Origin: Symsagittifera roscoffensis
Taxonomy: Eukaryota > Xenacoelomorpha > Acoela > Convolutidae
DNA length: 64,000 nucleotides
Reading direction: 5' to 3'
Assembly: GCF_963678635.1 (NCBI RefSeq)
Contig: NC_087066.1
Span: 10,772,517 to 10,836,516 of the forward strand
Below the pieces are notes generated by a model. It worked only from the letters and a program-made list of their open reading frames with translations. It was not told where the DNA came from and made no database searches. The position numbers were made by a program, and so were the translations under genes. Shown here in pieces: positions 12,901-27,900 of this stretch (within the stretch, counting starts at the first letter, position 1; each line of letters starts with the position of its first letter).

Positions 12901-15900
12901 CTAGTGCAAAACGTGTTTCGGACGAAATTAATACGACCGATAAGCTAGCCTCACTTCATTTTGGAACAATTTTGTTGTGCGGGATCATTCGCCACGCATA
13001 AATAATTCGTGTTACGCTTTCTGCATTACCAACAAAATCTTCCAAGCGCGCATAATTTAAGCCAGAGCATGGAAATTTGCAAAAAATTATTGGAGGTAAA
13101 TGAACTTTTTATATTTGATTTCAGGGAGTTAATATCTTCAAAAGGGCTTGAAAAATTTTTTGTCATAAAATTTTATTTCGATCGCCAAAAATTAACTGGA
13201 TAAAAATCACCGCCCCTAGCATAAGTATTCCGTTTTGGTCTGAAGTCGGAACAAAAAATCAATTCAAAACGAGTCAATTGATCTAATAACGGAAAATTGT
13301 TTATAAATAAAAATTTTTAAGTTCATATTCAGTTATTGTTCAGATTTAGTGTTTCTCAGCTTCACGTTCAATTAATCTGATTTTTACAATTATTATTTGC
13401 CACAGCTTTGTACATCATTTGTTTTTTTTTTCAATTTATTTTCTTTTATATATTTTGGGCTTTTTTCACAGTTTTTTCATATACACCCTATCAATTTTTT
13501 ATCTGATTATTTTTGCCATATCGATCATTCTAGTTAGGCATCGTTGGGTAATGAGTAGATCGGCTGTTAGAAAATTAGACTTTGGAGACAAAACTTGTGC
13601 ATAACCATATTGTCTATGATAAACGCATCCTTTTATTTTCAAGTTAGCTTCTGTGTTCAGTCTGTTAGTTTGAGACGTAGAACTAAGAAAAGTTTAAAAA
13701 AAGTAGAGTCAAAGCTAATGATTTGAAAAAATTTATTATAAGTCTGGTAATAATATTAATTTAAAATATACGATTCATAGTGTCAGTCTCTATCAGACAG
13801 AAAATAATGCAAGTATGATACATTTAAAACCTATTAAATGCCAACTAGGCAATGCAGAAAGAAAAAAATTCAAAGTTGATTAATTATATTATTTCAAAAT
13901 TTTACAGAGACTGACAACGAAAAACAGTAAAATTATTTTTTTTACACAGATATGGAAAAGCAAACAAATTTGAACATTCGCAATTTTGTTTGCTTTTTTT
14001 CCATTCTCAAACTCATTCTTTATTAAATTTGACTACTTGAATTTTCAATTAGGTTCACTAAAAGCTGTGCAAATTTTGTATTGATGGGGATGTAAAAATG
14101 TGAAACAAATGGTACCCTCGAACGTCAATATTTGTCTCCTGATCAAAAATTGAGGAATTTGTATTTTAACTGTAAAGTAGATTCTTCTGCGAGAGAAAAA
14201 GTTGGCGGATAACCCTGAGTGGGTTAAAAGTTTTTAAAAATTTGAGTTTGTTTAGTTTAGAAGCAGTATTGAAAGCGTTTGAATTACTTACATAAAAATG
14301 CAAATGTTGAAGCATAAGCATGTTAAAAAATATTCCATTTTTTGAATTTTGAAAGAATGATAATCATTTGTATATTTTGCTAGTACTATTGTTTTTTTAG
14401 ACATAGTTTTTTCCTTTTGCAGCTCTTAATTTTTCTTAAGCTGATGAATGCAACGTTAGCATCCTCTGATTTGGCTCACCGAATTTATGCTTATTTTTTA
14501 TTCCAATGGGAAAATAATAGACAGCACGGAATGAGTTTTGTTTTGACCTTCGCAATTGGCGAGGAGTTTTGTATCCCGGTGTGTTTCAGTTTTTATTCTT
14601 TTTTTGTTTTCCGAATCAGGTAGCTCGAATAATAATCAGAATGGGTTGATTGACTTATCATATTCATAGAACAAGCAAAGAGGCCTATAAAAGGGAAAAA
14701 ACTTTTAAAATTAATTTCACTGGAAGATTTTTAGTTGTTGAAGTTATATTTAAGGGATTTTTGACAACAAAGTATGCGAAAATAATAAAAAAACTATTTG
14801 AAAAACAAAGCTACAAAATTGTCTTGATTTTTAAATTTTTTTTTAATATTAGTTTTTTGGTTAAAACTGTATCAAATGTGCGTTTTTTAGTCCTAATATC
14901 GACTTTTTCTGGTTCCCAGGCTTTCATTTAGATCCGCTTCTAGCCGAAGGTACAAAAAATATTCAATTTGCAAAAAAAAAAAGATTATTTTTTAAAAAAT
15001 TTTGTGGTCGGAACTTTCTCTGCTACTTGCAAAGCAACTGGCTACAATTGTTATGAATTGATTTCAATTTATCAAGCTTATAGTTTTTCTTTGTCCAATA
15101 TATAAGTTTTTTTTTCAGGTCTTGCCGAGTTGAATCTTTCCCGAAACCCTTCATTCACAAGTCATGCATCGCTCTTTGACGCCCTAGCCCAATCCAAAGA
15201 CCTGGAGAAAGTATACCTCAAACAAGTGGGACTTGTGCGCCCCATGGTGCCACAGAGAAGTCTGTTTGATGAACCGGAGGATCCGGAGAATGACAAAGAG
15301 TGGAGTGATGTTATTGTTATGTGCAACAAGATACAAGATGCCTTCTTGAAGTAATTTTACGATGTTAAAAAAGCCAGACTAAGTATCAACCAGCTACCAT
15401 ATAAGCCAGCTAAGAAAGTGAGAATACTCTGTCTATCCGCCAATCTATGCATTAAAATTCTCTCGTGTCTTGTGTATATGTGCGGATGTGTGTCAAAAAT
15501 CCAAAAAATGACTCGTACGAGAAGCCCAAACTATGAAACATTTTTTTCTTAAAACTTTAAAGCCCCAGATCTAATTAATTGAAAAGACAAAATAGACACA
15601 ATATTTTGCCAGAAAAACCAGCTTTCTTTTCTGCTAATTATGTAAAAGTCATAAGATCAATTAGGCAACAGTTTCAACAAAACTTAAGCAAACTTCAACA
15701 CAATGGGCGCATTTTTCGACTTGTTGATATTTTCTGCTTAGATTTGGTTCGTTTTGCTCATAAATCGACTGGTTTATTCACAACGGTTCCATGCACCTGA
15801 ATTTCTATAGTAATTGGAGAAAATCAGTTGATTTTTAGTACTTCGAAAGATAAATCTCGAATTGTAGATGCAGTGAGAATTTTTGCATGCTTGATTTGAC

Positions 15901-18900
15901 AAAATATTGCTTGATTTTACAGTTTTCATGTAATATGCAAAAAACATTCTGTAGCACTAAAAAACTGGCCGAATGTGTTTAGTACTATAGAATTTGTTTG
16001 ACAGTCAGGGGCGAGTCCAATTTTTCTCAACGAAGGAGCGGATTTTGTGAAAATTGTAAAAAAAAAATTGAATGAATATTTTTTCTAGAACTTTTTCCAG
16101 AAGTTTTTTATAGAACTTTTGGTATCATTAGCATTCTTTCTCCTTTATAGAAGTCAAAGCGGTCGAGTACGTTTCATCTCTGAAAGCAATTTTATTGGTT
16201 GTTAAAGAAAGATACAAGAAGATACAATTACTACAACATCAACATTATGAGGCCAAATTGTGCATTTTGTGAATTGTAAGCAAAATCCGCAACAGGCCAA
16301 AAATAGAATCGGTGCAGAATCCGCAACGTTGCTATTTTTTTTAAATATTCTCTGCTGTTTTGGGTTCCACCGACAATTAGCTAAAACACTGTATTGCTCA
16401 GTCAGCTCCAAAACAGGCAATTCTGCGGAATCCGCAACAAAATTTGCGGAATCCAGAACAGTTTGAGGAATCCATAAAAAATATTAAAATAGGTGTTTAG
16501 TAAACTTAAGCTGTTACGGAATCCACAATTGTACGAGGAATCCACAAATTTTAGGCGGAATCCGCAAAGTGCAAGCCGATTCCGCAAATTGTAAGCGGAA
16601 TCTGTAATTTGTAAGCAGAATTAGCATAAATTTGCGGAATCGTTTTATTTTTGCGGAACTGCTTACATTTGCGGAATCTGGAACAACTAATTATATGCGC
16701 TCATTGCGGAATCTGCAAATAATTAACTGTGCTGAGAAAATTTACGTTACAGTTATTTGTAGGCGGAATCCACGGAATTTTTCTACGCAGAAACCATTCA
16801 CTTTTGGAACAGGTTTAAAGATTTTTCTCTGGAATCCAGGAACATACAGGCAAAAAATTGTGCGACTATCTATTTTACAGTTTGGCTTCTTAATAAAAAT
16901 CAAAACAGAACCAATAACAAATTTCGAGACAAGTTTTCTCACATTGCTCAAGTTTTTTTGATGGTTGTTTCTCATTGTAAATTACAGTGTTCGTACCGGA
17001 GTTTCATGAATAAAAGATTTGAAAAATGTTGAGAAAAAAATTGTCATTATAATCCGTTATTGTAGCGAATTTAAACCTTGAAGTTTGCAACATTATACAC
17101 AAGTGACAAAGGTCGTGATGTTTCAAAATTTTTAAAACACTATAGCTTTCTCATTGAATATAGAACATGCCTTGAGATGAACAAAAGATTGAACTTTTGA
17201 ATGAAAGTATCATGAATATAATAATTTGTGAATTGTGGGGAAAAAATGATTATAGTTTTTTGTAAAATAAAAAAAAAGTTGAATTAATTTAAAATGCCAT
17301 GTCCAAGAAAAAAGAATGCAGTCTTTTAATTGCAGTTTGAGTTTTTACTTTGAAAAAGCTATGTATCCGCATTAAAAAATAGCTTTGCCTTTCTTTCAAG
17401 TTTTATAAAGTGTAAGATATGCCCCAGTTATCACAAAAAGTTAATTTCAATTTCGGAATTTTTTTTTAGAAGAATTCAGTTTCGGAATATCTCTGACTGC
17501 ACCCATGGATTCTAATCGATTAAAATGGATTCCCGAAACAAAAATAATTCCTTATCATCTATCAAAAATGTAAAATTCAGAGCACGAAATTGTTTTTTTG
17601 TCATTTTATGAGGATTGGATTTTAAATAGACTTTAATCTATTATAATGTATTATATTGACCTAAAAACATTAGGATTATAATCCATTTTTAATAGACTAT
17701 AATCGATTTTTTTGTAGTTTTATAGATATTGACCGTATTATGAAAATATAATCGATGATGATACGTGGGCGATCGGTGCGGGTGCTCAACTGCGCTCACA
17801 GAAATCAAAATATATTTTTTTCCAGATTCATCACTTCATGCAGGAAATTGCGTGTTCTCGAACTGGGCAAGAATGAAATGTGGCCGAGGATACTGGAAGC
17901 TTTGATTAAGACCAACAATTTGGGTAAACTGTTCCGAATAAAAAAAACAAATTGCCGATTGCTGTGCAAGTAGTATACATTGTTCTCTTAACCACAAATT
18001 TTTTTCCAGGAGCTCGATTATTTGTTTTTTTTTAGTTCAGTCGTTTTTATTTTAGAGCTGTTGCCAAATCTCCAAAATAAATAGTCGAGCTGAAAGTTTC
18101 GCTGGCATTTTTTGGATAAAAAAGCAAGTTGGAGGTTTTTTATGGAAGGCTTAAGCCAATCGACATCAATGATCGGCATCAATCATGGTACAATTCCAAA
18201 GCTATAATTGATGCTTTTGGTTTTGTTGGTCTGCTATCTAACTGGCTATCTAACACGTCGTGCTCTCAAGTATAAATATAACCACTACCTAGGATATGAC
18301 AAACATATTTGGGCTCTTTTTCCTTTTCCCCCTGTCATCCGGCATGGATAGATAAAACTCCACCGTAAACTTCTTATGTATTTATATAGCTTTTATGTTT
18401 TAATATTATATAACATTAATGTGTACTGGTCGATTGACCTTGATACAAGGACGAGAACGTCGTCTGTAGAGAACTACGGTTCAGAGCATAATTAAATGTT
18501 ACGTACACAAGTTGTTTTAACTTCTTCTCTCTCAAGCTCGATATTATCTATCCATACGGATTCAGTAATTAACAGTTCATACCTCGAGGACTTGACGGTA
18601 TGACATGGCACAGTCAGCAGGATTTTCGAAGAATCCACTCAACATAAATCCTTTTTGGTAACGAGCATCGGCCGAACCTCCACTAGAGTGGACAAAACGG
18701 GCGGCCATACTGGAAGTGGCAGTATTCGCCAAAGACGGCATCGAAATTAGAAACCTATTACGAGCCTGCCCACAACTTGTCGAGCCATCTGAGCCAGTAT
18801 ACGAGGTCGAAATAACTGGTGAAACGGATGCCCAAAGAAAAAACCGCGAGGTGCGCAACCAAGAAAAAAGAGTGTGATGGGAAAACCACGTGATAAAAGC

Positions 18901-21900
18901 GCGGGAAAGAGGAGTTCTGTGCAATTCATTCACATGGGATGAAGCGGACGCAAAAGTACGCCGCTACCTTTTCTTGTGTCTCGGCGCTGAAGGAACACGC
19001 CAAATACAACAAAAACGACCTAATTTACAGCTACAAACGGTATCTACGCAACAATTCATGACTGTTTTGGAGGATATATTCGTCACGACACGTATAATAG
19101 CTTTTGAGAGGTATAATTTTATTTGTCGAAAACAAAAAAAACGGAGAGTTTAGAACATTTTCATGCTGACCTAGTGGAACTAGCTTAACGGGCCGATTGC
19201 GGCGATCGAGAAAGCGAGCGGGTAAGGGACATGTTTACCGCTCACATGAACAACGAAAAAATTTCGGAGGAGTTGTTAGCACACACACGTACCCCACAGG
19301 AGGCATATGAATACGCGATTCGACGAGAAAAAGGAAAAAAACCGAGTCGCACAATGAAAGTAAATCCGATCGGAGGTCAAACAGTTACGACCCCAAAACA
19401 AGAACCAATACACTATATTAATACACGTGGCAGACAAAATCAACAGTACAACCAAAACAATCAACGAGGCCGGGGAGGTTTTCGCGGCCGACCATATCCA
19501 CGTGGATCACAAAACACAAGGGGACAACAATATCAACAGCAACGAAACACAAATTTCAAACAGTGTTTCAAGTGTGGAAATCAATATGGTCCGAATCATT
19601 TACAATCTTGTCCGGCAAAAGACAAAATTTGTTCAAAATGCGCAAAACGCTGACATTTTGCAAAAGTTTGGCGTTCTACAAACGACTACTACCTAGGCAA
19701 TACAAACGAGGAACAACAAGAAGAAACTGAAATAGAGAGCACACAGACGGATGCCGAGCCGGTGGCATATGCTGATTTCACCACAAACAATGGTTGGGAA
19801 AATTACCAAACAGACGATTTTTCAGTAATGGCAATATCGGAATCGTTTGAGATTAAAGACACAAAAACAATATCAGAAGACAATTTGAATGGTCAAATTG
19901 TTAAATTGAGAACGAATACAACAAAACTATTCGCGATTGCTGATTCAGGCAGCCCGATGTCCTTTCTAAACTAAAAAACCGCTCAACGATTACAACAAAA
20001 TGATCAATCGGCAGTATTAAAAAACATCCCACCGGATGATACAGCCAGAAATTTAGCGTGTTGCAACGGCGAATATATTCATCCTAAAGGAAGATTAATA
20101 GTAACGGTTGAGTCGGGGGGAGGGGTGGAAAGTACAAAAAGCTCCGTTCATTATAGTGGACAACCACCAAGCCAACATATTAGGACGGAATCTTCTACCA
20201 CGCATCGGCATAAAATTAATCCAGGACAAACCAACCCAAAAGGTACTCACAGTACAACAAAGCGACGAATCAAACCATGAAATTAAACAATGGGTCAAGG
20301 ATAATTTCCAACAACTATGCGTACGAATAGAAAAGTCAAAACATCACGTAATGAAAACACAATTCAACAGAGATTTTGAACCAATACAACAAAAGGGCAG
20401 ACGCATACCCATACATCTACAAGAAAGAATTGAAGTGGAGGTCAACAAGTTGATTGATCAAAAACATATTATCAAGCTCGATAAGTGCTCAGACAGACAA
20501 TTTATTAGTCCAATAGTTATCACGGTTAAAAAGGACCAAACGGTTAAACTAGCACTAGATTAAAAAAAAATTAACAAATACATTCACAAAAACAAATATC
20601 AGATGCCAAACATAGATTTCCTGCTGGATAATATCGCACAAGTAGTTAAATGGGACAAATCGAACCAAACACTATTCACTACACTTGATTTACGATACGC
20701 ATATTCACAAATCCCGTTGGATAAAACAACACGAGAACAGTGCAACTTCAGTCTCATTGGCGAAAATGCTACAGGAACATACCAATTCCAAACAGGATTT
20801 TACGGCCTTACGGATATTCCGGCAGTGTTTCAAAAAGCAGTGGATCTAACACTCACAAATTGCAGCAATACTTACGCATATTTCGACGAAATTCTAGTCG
20901 TAACAAAAGGAACGCTCGACACACATCGTCAAAAACTCCAAACGGTGCTAACAAAACTCGAAGAGGAGAATCTTTCAATTTCGTTAGACAAGTGTAAGTA
21001 CCCATGAAAAGAAGTTGAGTGGTTAGGCTACAAAATAAACAGTGAGGGAACTAAACTAAAAAAAACCGAGGCAATTGAAAAATTATCGCCCTCCAAAACG
21101 TTTAAGCAACTTAAAGGTTTCATGGGTTCAATACATCATCTTACAAGATATATACCATATCTAGCACAAACAGCCGTAGCGCTGCGGCCATTACTATAAA
21201 ACGCTGAAAAGAACAGACCTATCAATTCGTTACCCGAACACAACTCAGCTTTTAAAAACATTCTACAACTTGTAGCAAAAATAACACAAAATAAACACTT
21301 TGACCAATATTTAGAAACTCGCATCGTATGTGATGCATCCAACACAGGTCTAGGAGCGGCTTTAGAGCAACATTCAGCAGAAGGTTGGGTGGCTATAGCA
21401 TACGCGTCACGTTTTTTAAACTCCCTTGAGGAAAAATATTCAGTCAATAAAGTAGAATTATTAGGAGTCGTTTGGGCAATTGAGCTCTTCAAATACTAAT
21501 TGTACGGAAAACATTTTACCGTAATCACTGATCACCAAGCTTTAATCAGCGCTTTAAACGCCAGCTAACGATCAAAGACAAGTCAAAGCCGTCTAACCCG
21601 CTGGATTGATAGAATATTACCATTCCCTTTTGATATTAAACATCTCGCAGGGAGTAAAATGGGCCTAATAGACTATATGTCACGAAATTCGGTTGGATTA
21701 CCCATCCCTCCCAGCGAGTATGATGAGGAAATTGTAGTTGCGGCAATTATTACATTCATAAACAACCTAGAAATGATTGACATCCTAAATCAGTTGGCCA
21801 ATCAAAACAAAGCACCATGTGACCTGATCAAAAAGCGCGCGGAAATTAAAGGGCTATTAGATGCTAGAACAAACGCTCAATTAACAACTAAACATTCCAA

Positions 21901-24900
21901 ACATTCCATCAACAGTCAATTGTTAACCAAAACCAGAATTCAGTCTAACTCAAATTCTGCTCAAAATCAGTCAACACTTCATTCTGGTCAAAATCAGTCA
22001 ACACTCTCGCATTCAAAAATTCTTCAAATCAACGAAACTTTGATCAACGCAATCGAATTTCACACAATGAGGAAAAAACGTACGAAAAACTTCGCAGGCG
22101 GATTCATCCCGGCAGAAATAAAAACCACAAAACCACGCGGTCGTACAGTTTCGGTTGACTGGAAAAACACATCAGAACGAGAAGAAAGCTTTTCCGAAGA
22201 AGCGACCACCAACCAAGGACAAACAGATGAAGAAAACCAAATCATCACCACAATACCACCCAACCGCACAAGTGACCGACGCAAGAGGTTTGATCACAGG
22301 ATCGAAACATACAAAAATTCCAAAGATCATCTTTGGAAACAGCCCAACATCGACATCTACCGTAACGAAAGGGTGCAGTTCACAAACAGCTATGCCACAA
22401 ACAGCTCGATCAAACATAGCCACACTAACAATGACAAATACCGAGGTGGAAACAGAGAAATTGTCTACAGCAACACAAACAAGTAACAACACAGGAAACG
22501 ACCATCCGATGGAACAGGAGATATGGGTCAACCGCGTGGATCCCAATGTATGTTTAAAAGAGGAAACATCACCTAACATGGAACCGACGAGAACAACTTC
22601 GTTACAAGTTGAGGCCAGCCACACAGAAATTATGGACACCATAGTGGCCACAGTTGAGAAAGCCACCGAAACCGAGGAGGACACGCCCTTATTTCGTCGT
22701 AAACTACAAAAATTACTGGGAATTCCATTCATCGCCGCAGCCACTAAGAAAGACAGAAACTTGCGCCCACTGATAAACTTTGTAAAAGAGCGGGACTGGG
22801 ATGCCATCAAAGCTTCCTACGGACAATATTGGTTCAACATCCGAAATCGCCTTCATGTCCGAGAGGACTGCCTCCTCGTCGACGAAAGAATCGTAATTCC
22901 CTCACAGCTACGACAGACAATCCTTGATAGTCTCCACCTAACCCACCCGGAATCGGCAGTTATGGTGGATTTGAGTCAACATGTCTGGTTCCCGCACGTT
23001 CATCGTTCAATTGTGCAAATGGCACAAAACTGTAAACATTGCACAGAGCAAGGTAAAAGAAACCCATTCTAGGCAAGAAATTTTCATTCCAAATGAAACC
23101 GGTGGTCGAAACTAATGAGCAAGTTCAATTAGACTTTGCGGGGCCCTTACCGGACGAATTAAATAAAGACGCATATATTTTGGTAGCAATAGATAAGTGG
23201 TCAAAGTTCCCGACAGCGAAAGTTGTTTCAAACACAACAGCAGATTTTGCAATCATGTTCTTGCAAGATATATTTTTAACAACGGGAAACCGCGTAGATT
23301 GAAGTGCGACCGAGCCCAAACATTCCGACCAAAAAAATTTTAAATTTTCTGTAGGTCAAACAACATGAAAATACTTTTTGCGCCCGTAGATGATCACAGA
23401 GCTATAGGGGTTGTTGAACGTATGATCCAAACAATTGAACGTAGACTAGCGGTAATTAGAATAGACCAAACAATTACACCATATAAGTTAGCCTCAGATG
23501 TCGCAGAAATAATAAAAACATTAAGAATCACACCACACGGTGTCACAAAAATTTCCCCTTTTGAAGCACATATGGGTAGAAAACCAAACACTCCATTATC
23601 GAACATAGCCACAAATAGCTCACCTAATAACTTAAACTGGGAGAGCGCAAAACATGCATGTTTAGATCGAAAGAACCTTACGAAGCCGCCGTTGCCAGCA
23701 GAGGTCATGCATGACCTCGAACGATGGTCAGAGGATGAAGTTCAGGTTCGAAAGAAGGAGAAGCCACACATAGTTCACATAAACCAATACCGAGGACACT
23801 CACAAATAGGCATTCACCGACACAGCCAGAAACAGGTGCATATTCAGAACAATCCTAATCTAAGATATAAGGAGTGCAACGAACAGTCGATAAAAACATC
23901 CAAAAACGCATAGAACAAGTGGCACGAAAAACCATTTGGTTAGCAACCAAAGTCCAAAACTCAAAAACATTTGAACAAAAATACAAAACCATAGACGGAA
24001 AAATTTTAACCTTGTCACCGCATACTGCTTGGGTACAATCTTTCGGCAAACAACCAAGATTACTAAGAAATAGCGGTACCGCTTTTGTCCCTAACCCAGT
24101 AATATACGGACCTTGCAGACCTTCCCGTTTGAGCGATTATGTTGCTTACAAATCTGCACGGAGAACAGGACCATGCTTACGTTTTTCTAGACATAAACGA
24201 TCCGCAACCTCCACAACACCCCATGTTCAAGGAGGACACCAGAACGGGGCTCCCACTCAAGCTATCAATTCAAGAGAAAGCAGCACAGAGCCAGGGCACA
24301 AGCAAAGCCAGTCCCACGAAAATTGCAAACACCGAGAGGAATGAGCCTCCAAACGGAGATGGAACAGACAACTAACGAAGAAAAAGAAGACGATTCGTCA
24401 TCTACATCGGAGGAAAACACTTCACCTTCACCCAAGCGACAAAATCAAAAAATAACACCGCCTGCGATTGCAACAAGGAAGTCAACAAGAGCCCGACAGG
24501 CGATATTAGCAACAGCCCTAGGCAACCCCATCCCAATCAACGCAATACAAACCACAAGCGCAACCGGGACGAAACACTTCGAGATCGATTCACCACTCGA
24601 AAATTCGAAACAAAATACGCCAAGCCTAAAATCTCTAATTCAGGAAATAAGATTTTACAAAAAAACTCCTGAATACAAAGCTTGCGTACAATATATCCAG
24701 GCCATAAGCCCAAAACACAAAACAAGCACTATAAACGATGTAATAGATTTAACTTCACCAGCGGAGGCAGATGACAAAAAGATGGAAAACGACGACATAT
24801 TTTGCGTTAAATCGAAAGATTTTGAAGAAACAAAACAAGTACAAGTAAACGAACAACCAAGCAACGAAGAAGAACACGGAACAGTAGATGACAACACTGA

Positions 24901-27900
24901 CAACAACAACGGAAAATCAAGAGGGGAGATATGATTAACCAGCCTAACAGTCCTACGGAGACTTAAAAACTCAAACAAAACTTTACCAATTTTCCCGAGG
25001 AGGGGGAATGTCATCCGGCATGGATAGATAAAACTCCATAGTAAACTTCGTATGTATTTATATATCTTTTATGTTTTGATATTATATAACATTAATGTGT
25101 ACTGGTCGATTGACCTTGATACAAGGACGAGAACGTCGTCTGAAGAAAACTACGGTTCAGAGCATAATTAAATATTACGTACGTATTTTGTTTTAACTTC
25201 TTCTCTCTCAAGCTCGATATTATCTATCCATACGGATTCAGTAATTAACAATTCATACCTCGAGGACTTGACGGTATGACACCCCCACCTCACACGAGCT
25301 TCAATATATTAGTGTAACGAGTGGTTTTATGAGGTTGAGTATGAAGACCAAATATGTTTGTCGTGGCCTTATCAGTCTGCATGTGAATTTTCAGAACAAT
25401 CGGACAATGTGGTCAACAAATTTACAGGTAAAAAATTGCAGGCGGGGGGGGGGAAGGAAAAACAGCCCATATTTGATCTTCATAATTAACCTTGTAAAAC
25501 CACTCGTTACACCATAAAATTCATGTTCGTGTGAGGTGGGGGAGGGGGGGGGGGGAGGGGTGAGGAAAAAGAGCCTATTTGGTTGGTATGTCACACGTTA
25601 TTCTGTTCAGAGAAGCTGTTCCTCTATGGCTGCAACATGAAGTACGAGTGTGTGTCTGCCCTCACTGAAGTGGTCAAGGTCAACTCTAAACTCAGAATTC
25701 TCGATTTGGAGGGCAACGAGTTCACGAAAACCAGACGTGAGTTGTGCTGTTTTTTTTAATCAAGAAAGGATGGGTCTTTCCCGTTAAGGTGCCCAGTCTA
25801 CAAAAAGTTTATACCCCTTTCATGCTGATTTTACTATTATGATAAAATGGGAGCTCGGCTCTTTTCCAGTTTCCCACATCCCTCGTAAAATTACAAAACA
25901 AAGCCGTTCATAAATTGTTCACACGGCAATTTGGTTGTTAGAAATATTGTAGAAGTTTGTTCACCTGTTCACGCTGACTTGTTTTATTGCATTTTATAAC
26001 ATCAACAGTCATGTTAAATAGACTTTCATCCATTGAAATTCAGAAAAAATCAATGTGTGGGGGGAACTGGAAAAGAGCCGGGAGCTCAAGTTCGCTGGTT
26101 GGAGCCATAGAAGGAAAGGCCCAAAAACCAAGTTTTAGATTGCAAATGGTAATAGTGTCGTTGTGGCGACTCGGTAATGATGGTGCCCAGCAATCTTATG
26201 AGTGCGCGTTCAAATCACACGTGCGTTGCAATTTACAAGTTGACCCGCACTGAAGTTTCGTGGATAGTTTTATCGGATTTTCATTGTCAGTCTCTATAAA
26301 ATAACAAAAATAATCGAATATAATCGATTAAAAATGGATTATAATGATACTATTTTTAAGCAATAAAATCCCAATGTAATCTATTATAATCCATTATAAT
26401 CGATTATTTTCAACTTATTTCCAAAAATTTTTATCCAAAGATAAATAATCAATTTTAGTCGATTATAATGGATTATACTCTATTTACTTAAATCTTTTTG
26501 TGTGTGTTTTCAATTTTTCATAATATTGTTAAACTTAAGTTAGTTATTCTTTCGCTAAAGTTCATTTTTTCCAATTTTCAAGCGGACATATGAAAAATTA
26601 CAAAAAGCTACCTATAGATCCCATGCCAACCTCCCCCCTCCACGTTTATCCGTACTACAGAGCCCTGTCTTGGTGAGGTTAGATATCATTCACTTGAACA
26701 AAAAAGAGTTAAGAAAGAAAATTTTTTAAGATGGAAAAATCAGAAACAATTTTGAAGTCGTATTGGACAGGAGATTTTGTCTTGTACTCTATGCTGCAGA
26801 AGTTTTTGTCTCGTTTAGGGAGTCTATCTGTCTCAGTTTTTTCGTAGTGAGAATTGAGAAGACAAAAATTACATTGCAGGGATAGATTGCAACGATAGGG
26901 AAAAGAAGGCGAACGGTATCTTTTCAGGTTTATCAAAAGCGTTCGATACAATCAGTCACAACATACTACAGTTCTGACTGTAAATACTACAAAAGGTGTG
27001 AAAACTAAAATTTTTTAAATATTTTTAACAACTAAATAGCCTCTTTTTTCAACATTTACAGTTTTTTTTTCAAAGTAAATAACAAATACAGATAAAAGTT
27101 AAATAAAAGTTTATTTTTTTCTAAGTAAATAACAAATACAGATAAAAGTTAGATAAAAGTTAAATAACAAATTTAGTATTTGGTTTGATAAGCAATATTT
27201 CTAGAACTGCTTATATTCTACGAGGAATGCTCCGATATAACTGATGAAAGTAATCGTCCGGAATTGCCAAAAAGGTTTCAAAAACTGGACCAATAAGGGT
27301 ATTGTAGGTTTTTTTTCACGAATCCTCTGTTTCATGCAATTCTATAAATTTCCAGAATTATATTTAAAAAGTATTCAAGTCATGAGATTCTGGGGGCCAA
27401 TTTTCCAAAATTTGAAAAGCATTTTCCTGGAAAAGTTTGTTCAAAACTTGAAATTATGGCAACTGGCATTGTCTTGTTAGAAAGTTTCGTCAAGATAACT
27501 ATTTTCCATCATGTGGGTTTCACGTGATTTGAAATTTGGCAGATTTGCAATATTTAGCAGATTTGCCAGATTTTGGGTTTTTGGCGCTGACTCTGGCTCT
27601 CAGTCCTTTCTTGACCAAAGTTGATTGAATTTTGCTGGCTGATAAGTATAAAACTGGTCCATTTTTTTTCAAAGCATTTGAGACGGCGCGAAATATGTTT
27701 TTTTTTTTGCTATCAAATAAATATAATTTTAGTCTCTATTGGGTTTTTTTTTGGCCGACCAACTTTTTCTAGCTCTGCAAAAGAAATCCATTTTCCAGCT
27801 TACGGCATTTTTCACAGGCTGTAGGTTTGGAATCTTAGTTTTTTTTTTCATAATTGAAAATTATAAACATCGATGAAAATTCCAAAATTTGGATTTTTTA

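Larger units (their letters stand above)
18333..25281 (+). mobile_element. G1: decayed Ty3/gypsy LTR retrotransposon
   Basis: Two 273-base LTRs (18333-18605, 25009-25281) start TGTCATCCGG and end GGTATGACA. They are flanked by CCCCC on both sides (target duplication) and differ at roughly a dozen positions (about 95% identity). A primer site (TGGCACAGTCAGC) follows the left LTR and a purine tract (GAGGAGGGGGAA) precedes the right one. The coding region is in the same strand as the host LRR gene and carries many stops and frameshifts. Closely related in protein to G3 but with unrelated LTR sequence. Confidence 0.92.
18305..25590. mobile_element. Inverted-repeat element interrupted by gypsy element G1
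   Basis: The left part (18305-18332, CATATTTGGGCTCTTTTTCC) and right part (25282-25590, ending GGAAAAAGAGCCTATTTGG) are inverted to each other. The inner arms CACCTCACACGAGC (25287-) and TTCGTGTGAGGTGGGG (25530-) also pair, as do GTAACGAGTGGTTTTA and AAAACCACTCGTTAC. Removing G1 with one copy of its CCCCC duplication restores one short element of about 330 bp, so G1 landed in an older MITE. Confidence 0.65.

Noticed and set aside
16278-16790. CRISPR-like array
   Set aside because: Spacing is irregular, motifs occur in both orientations, and the sequence is a eukaryotic intron.
22172-22810. Antisense frame of 212 codons in G1
   Set aside because: Mirrors the Thr/Lys/Glu-rich coding region of G1; gives a Val/Phe/Ser-rich chance product.
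26160-26235. tRNA-like stretch with GCGTTCAAATC
   Set aside because: T stem pairs at only about three of five positions and there is no matching acceptor.
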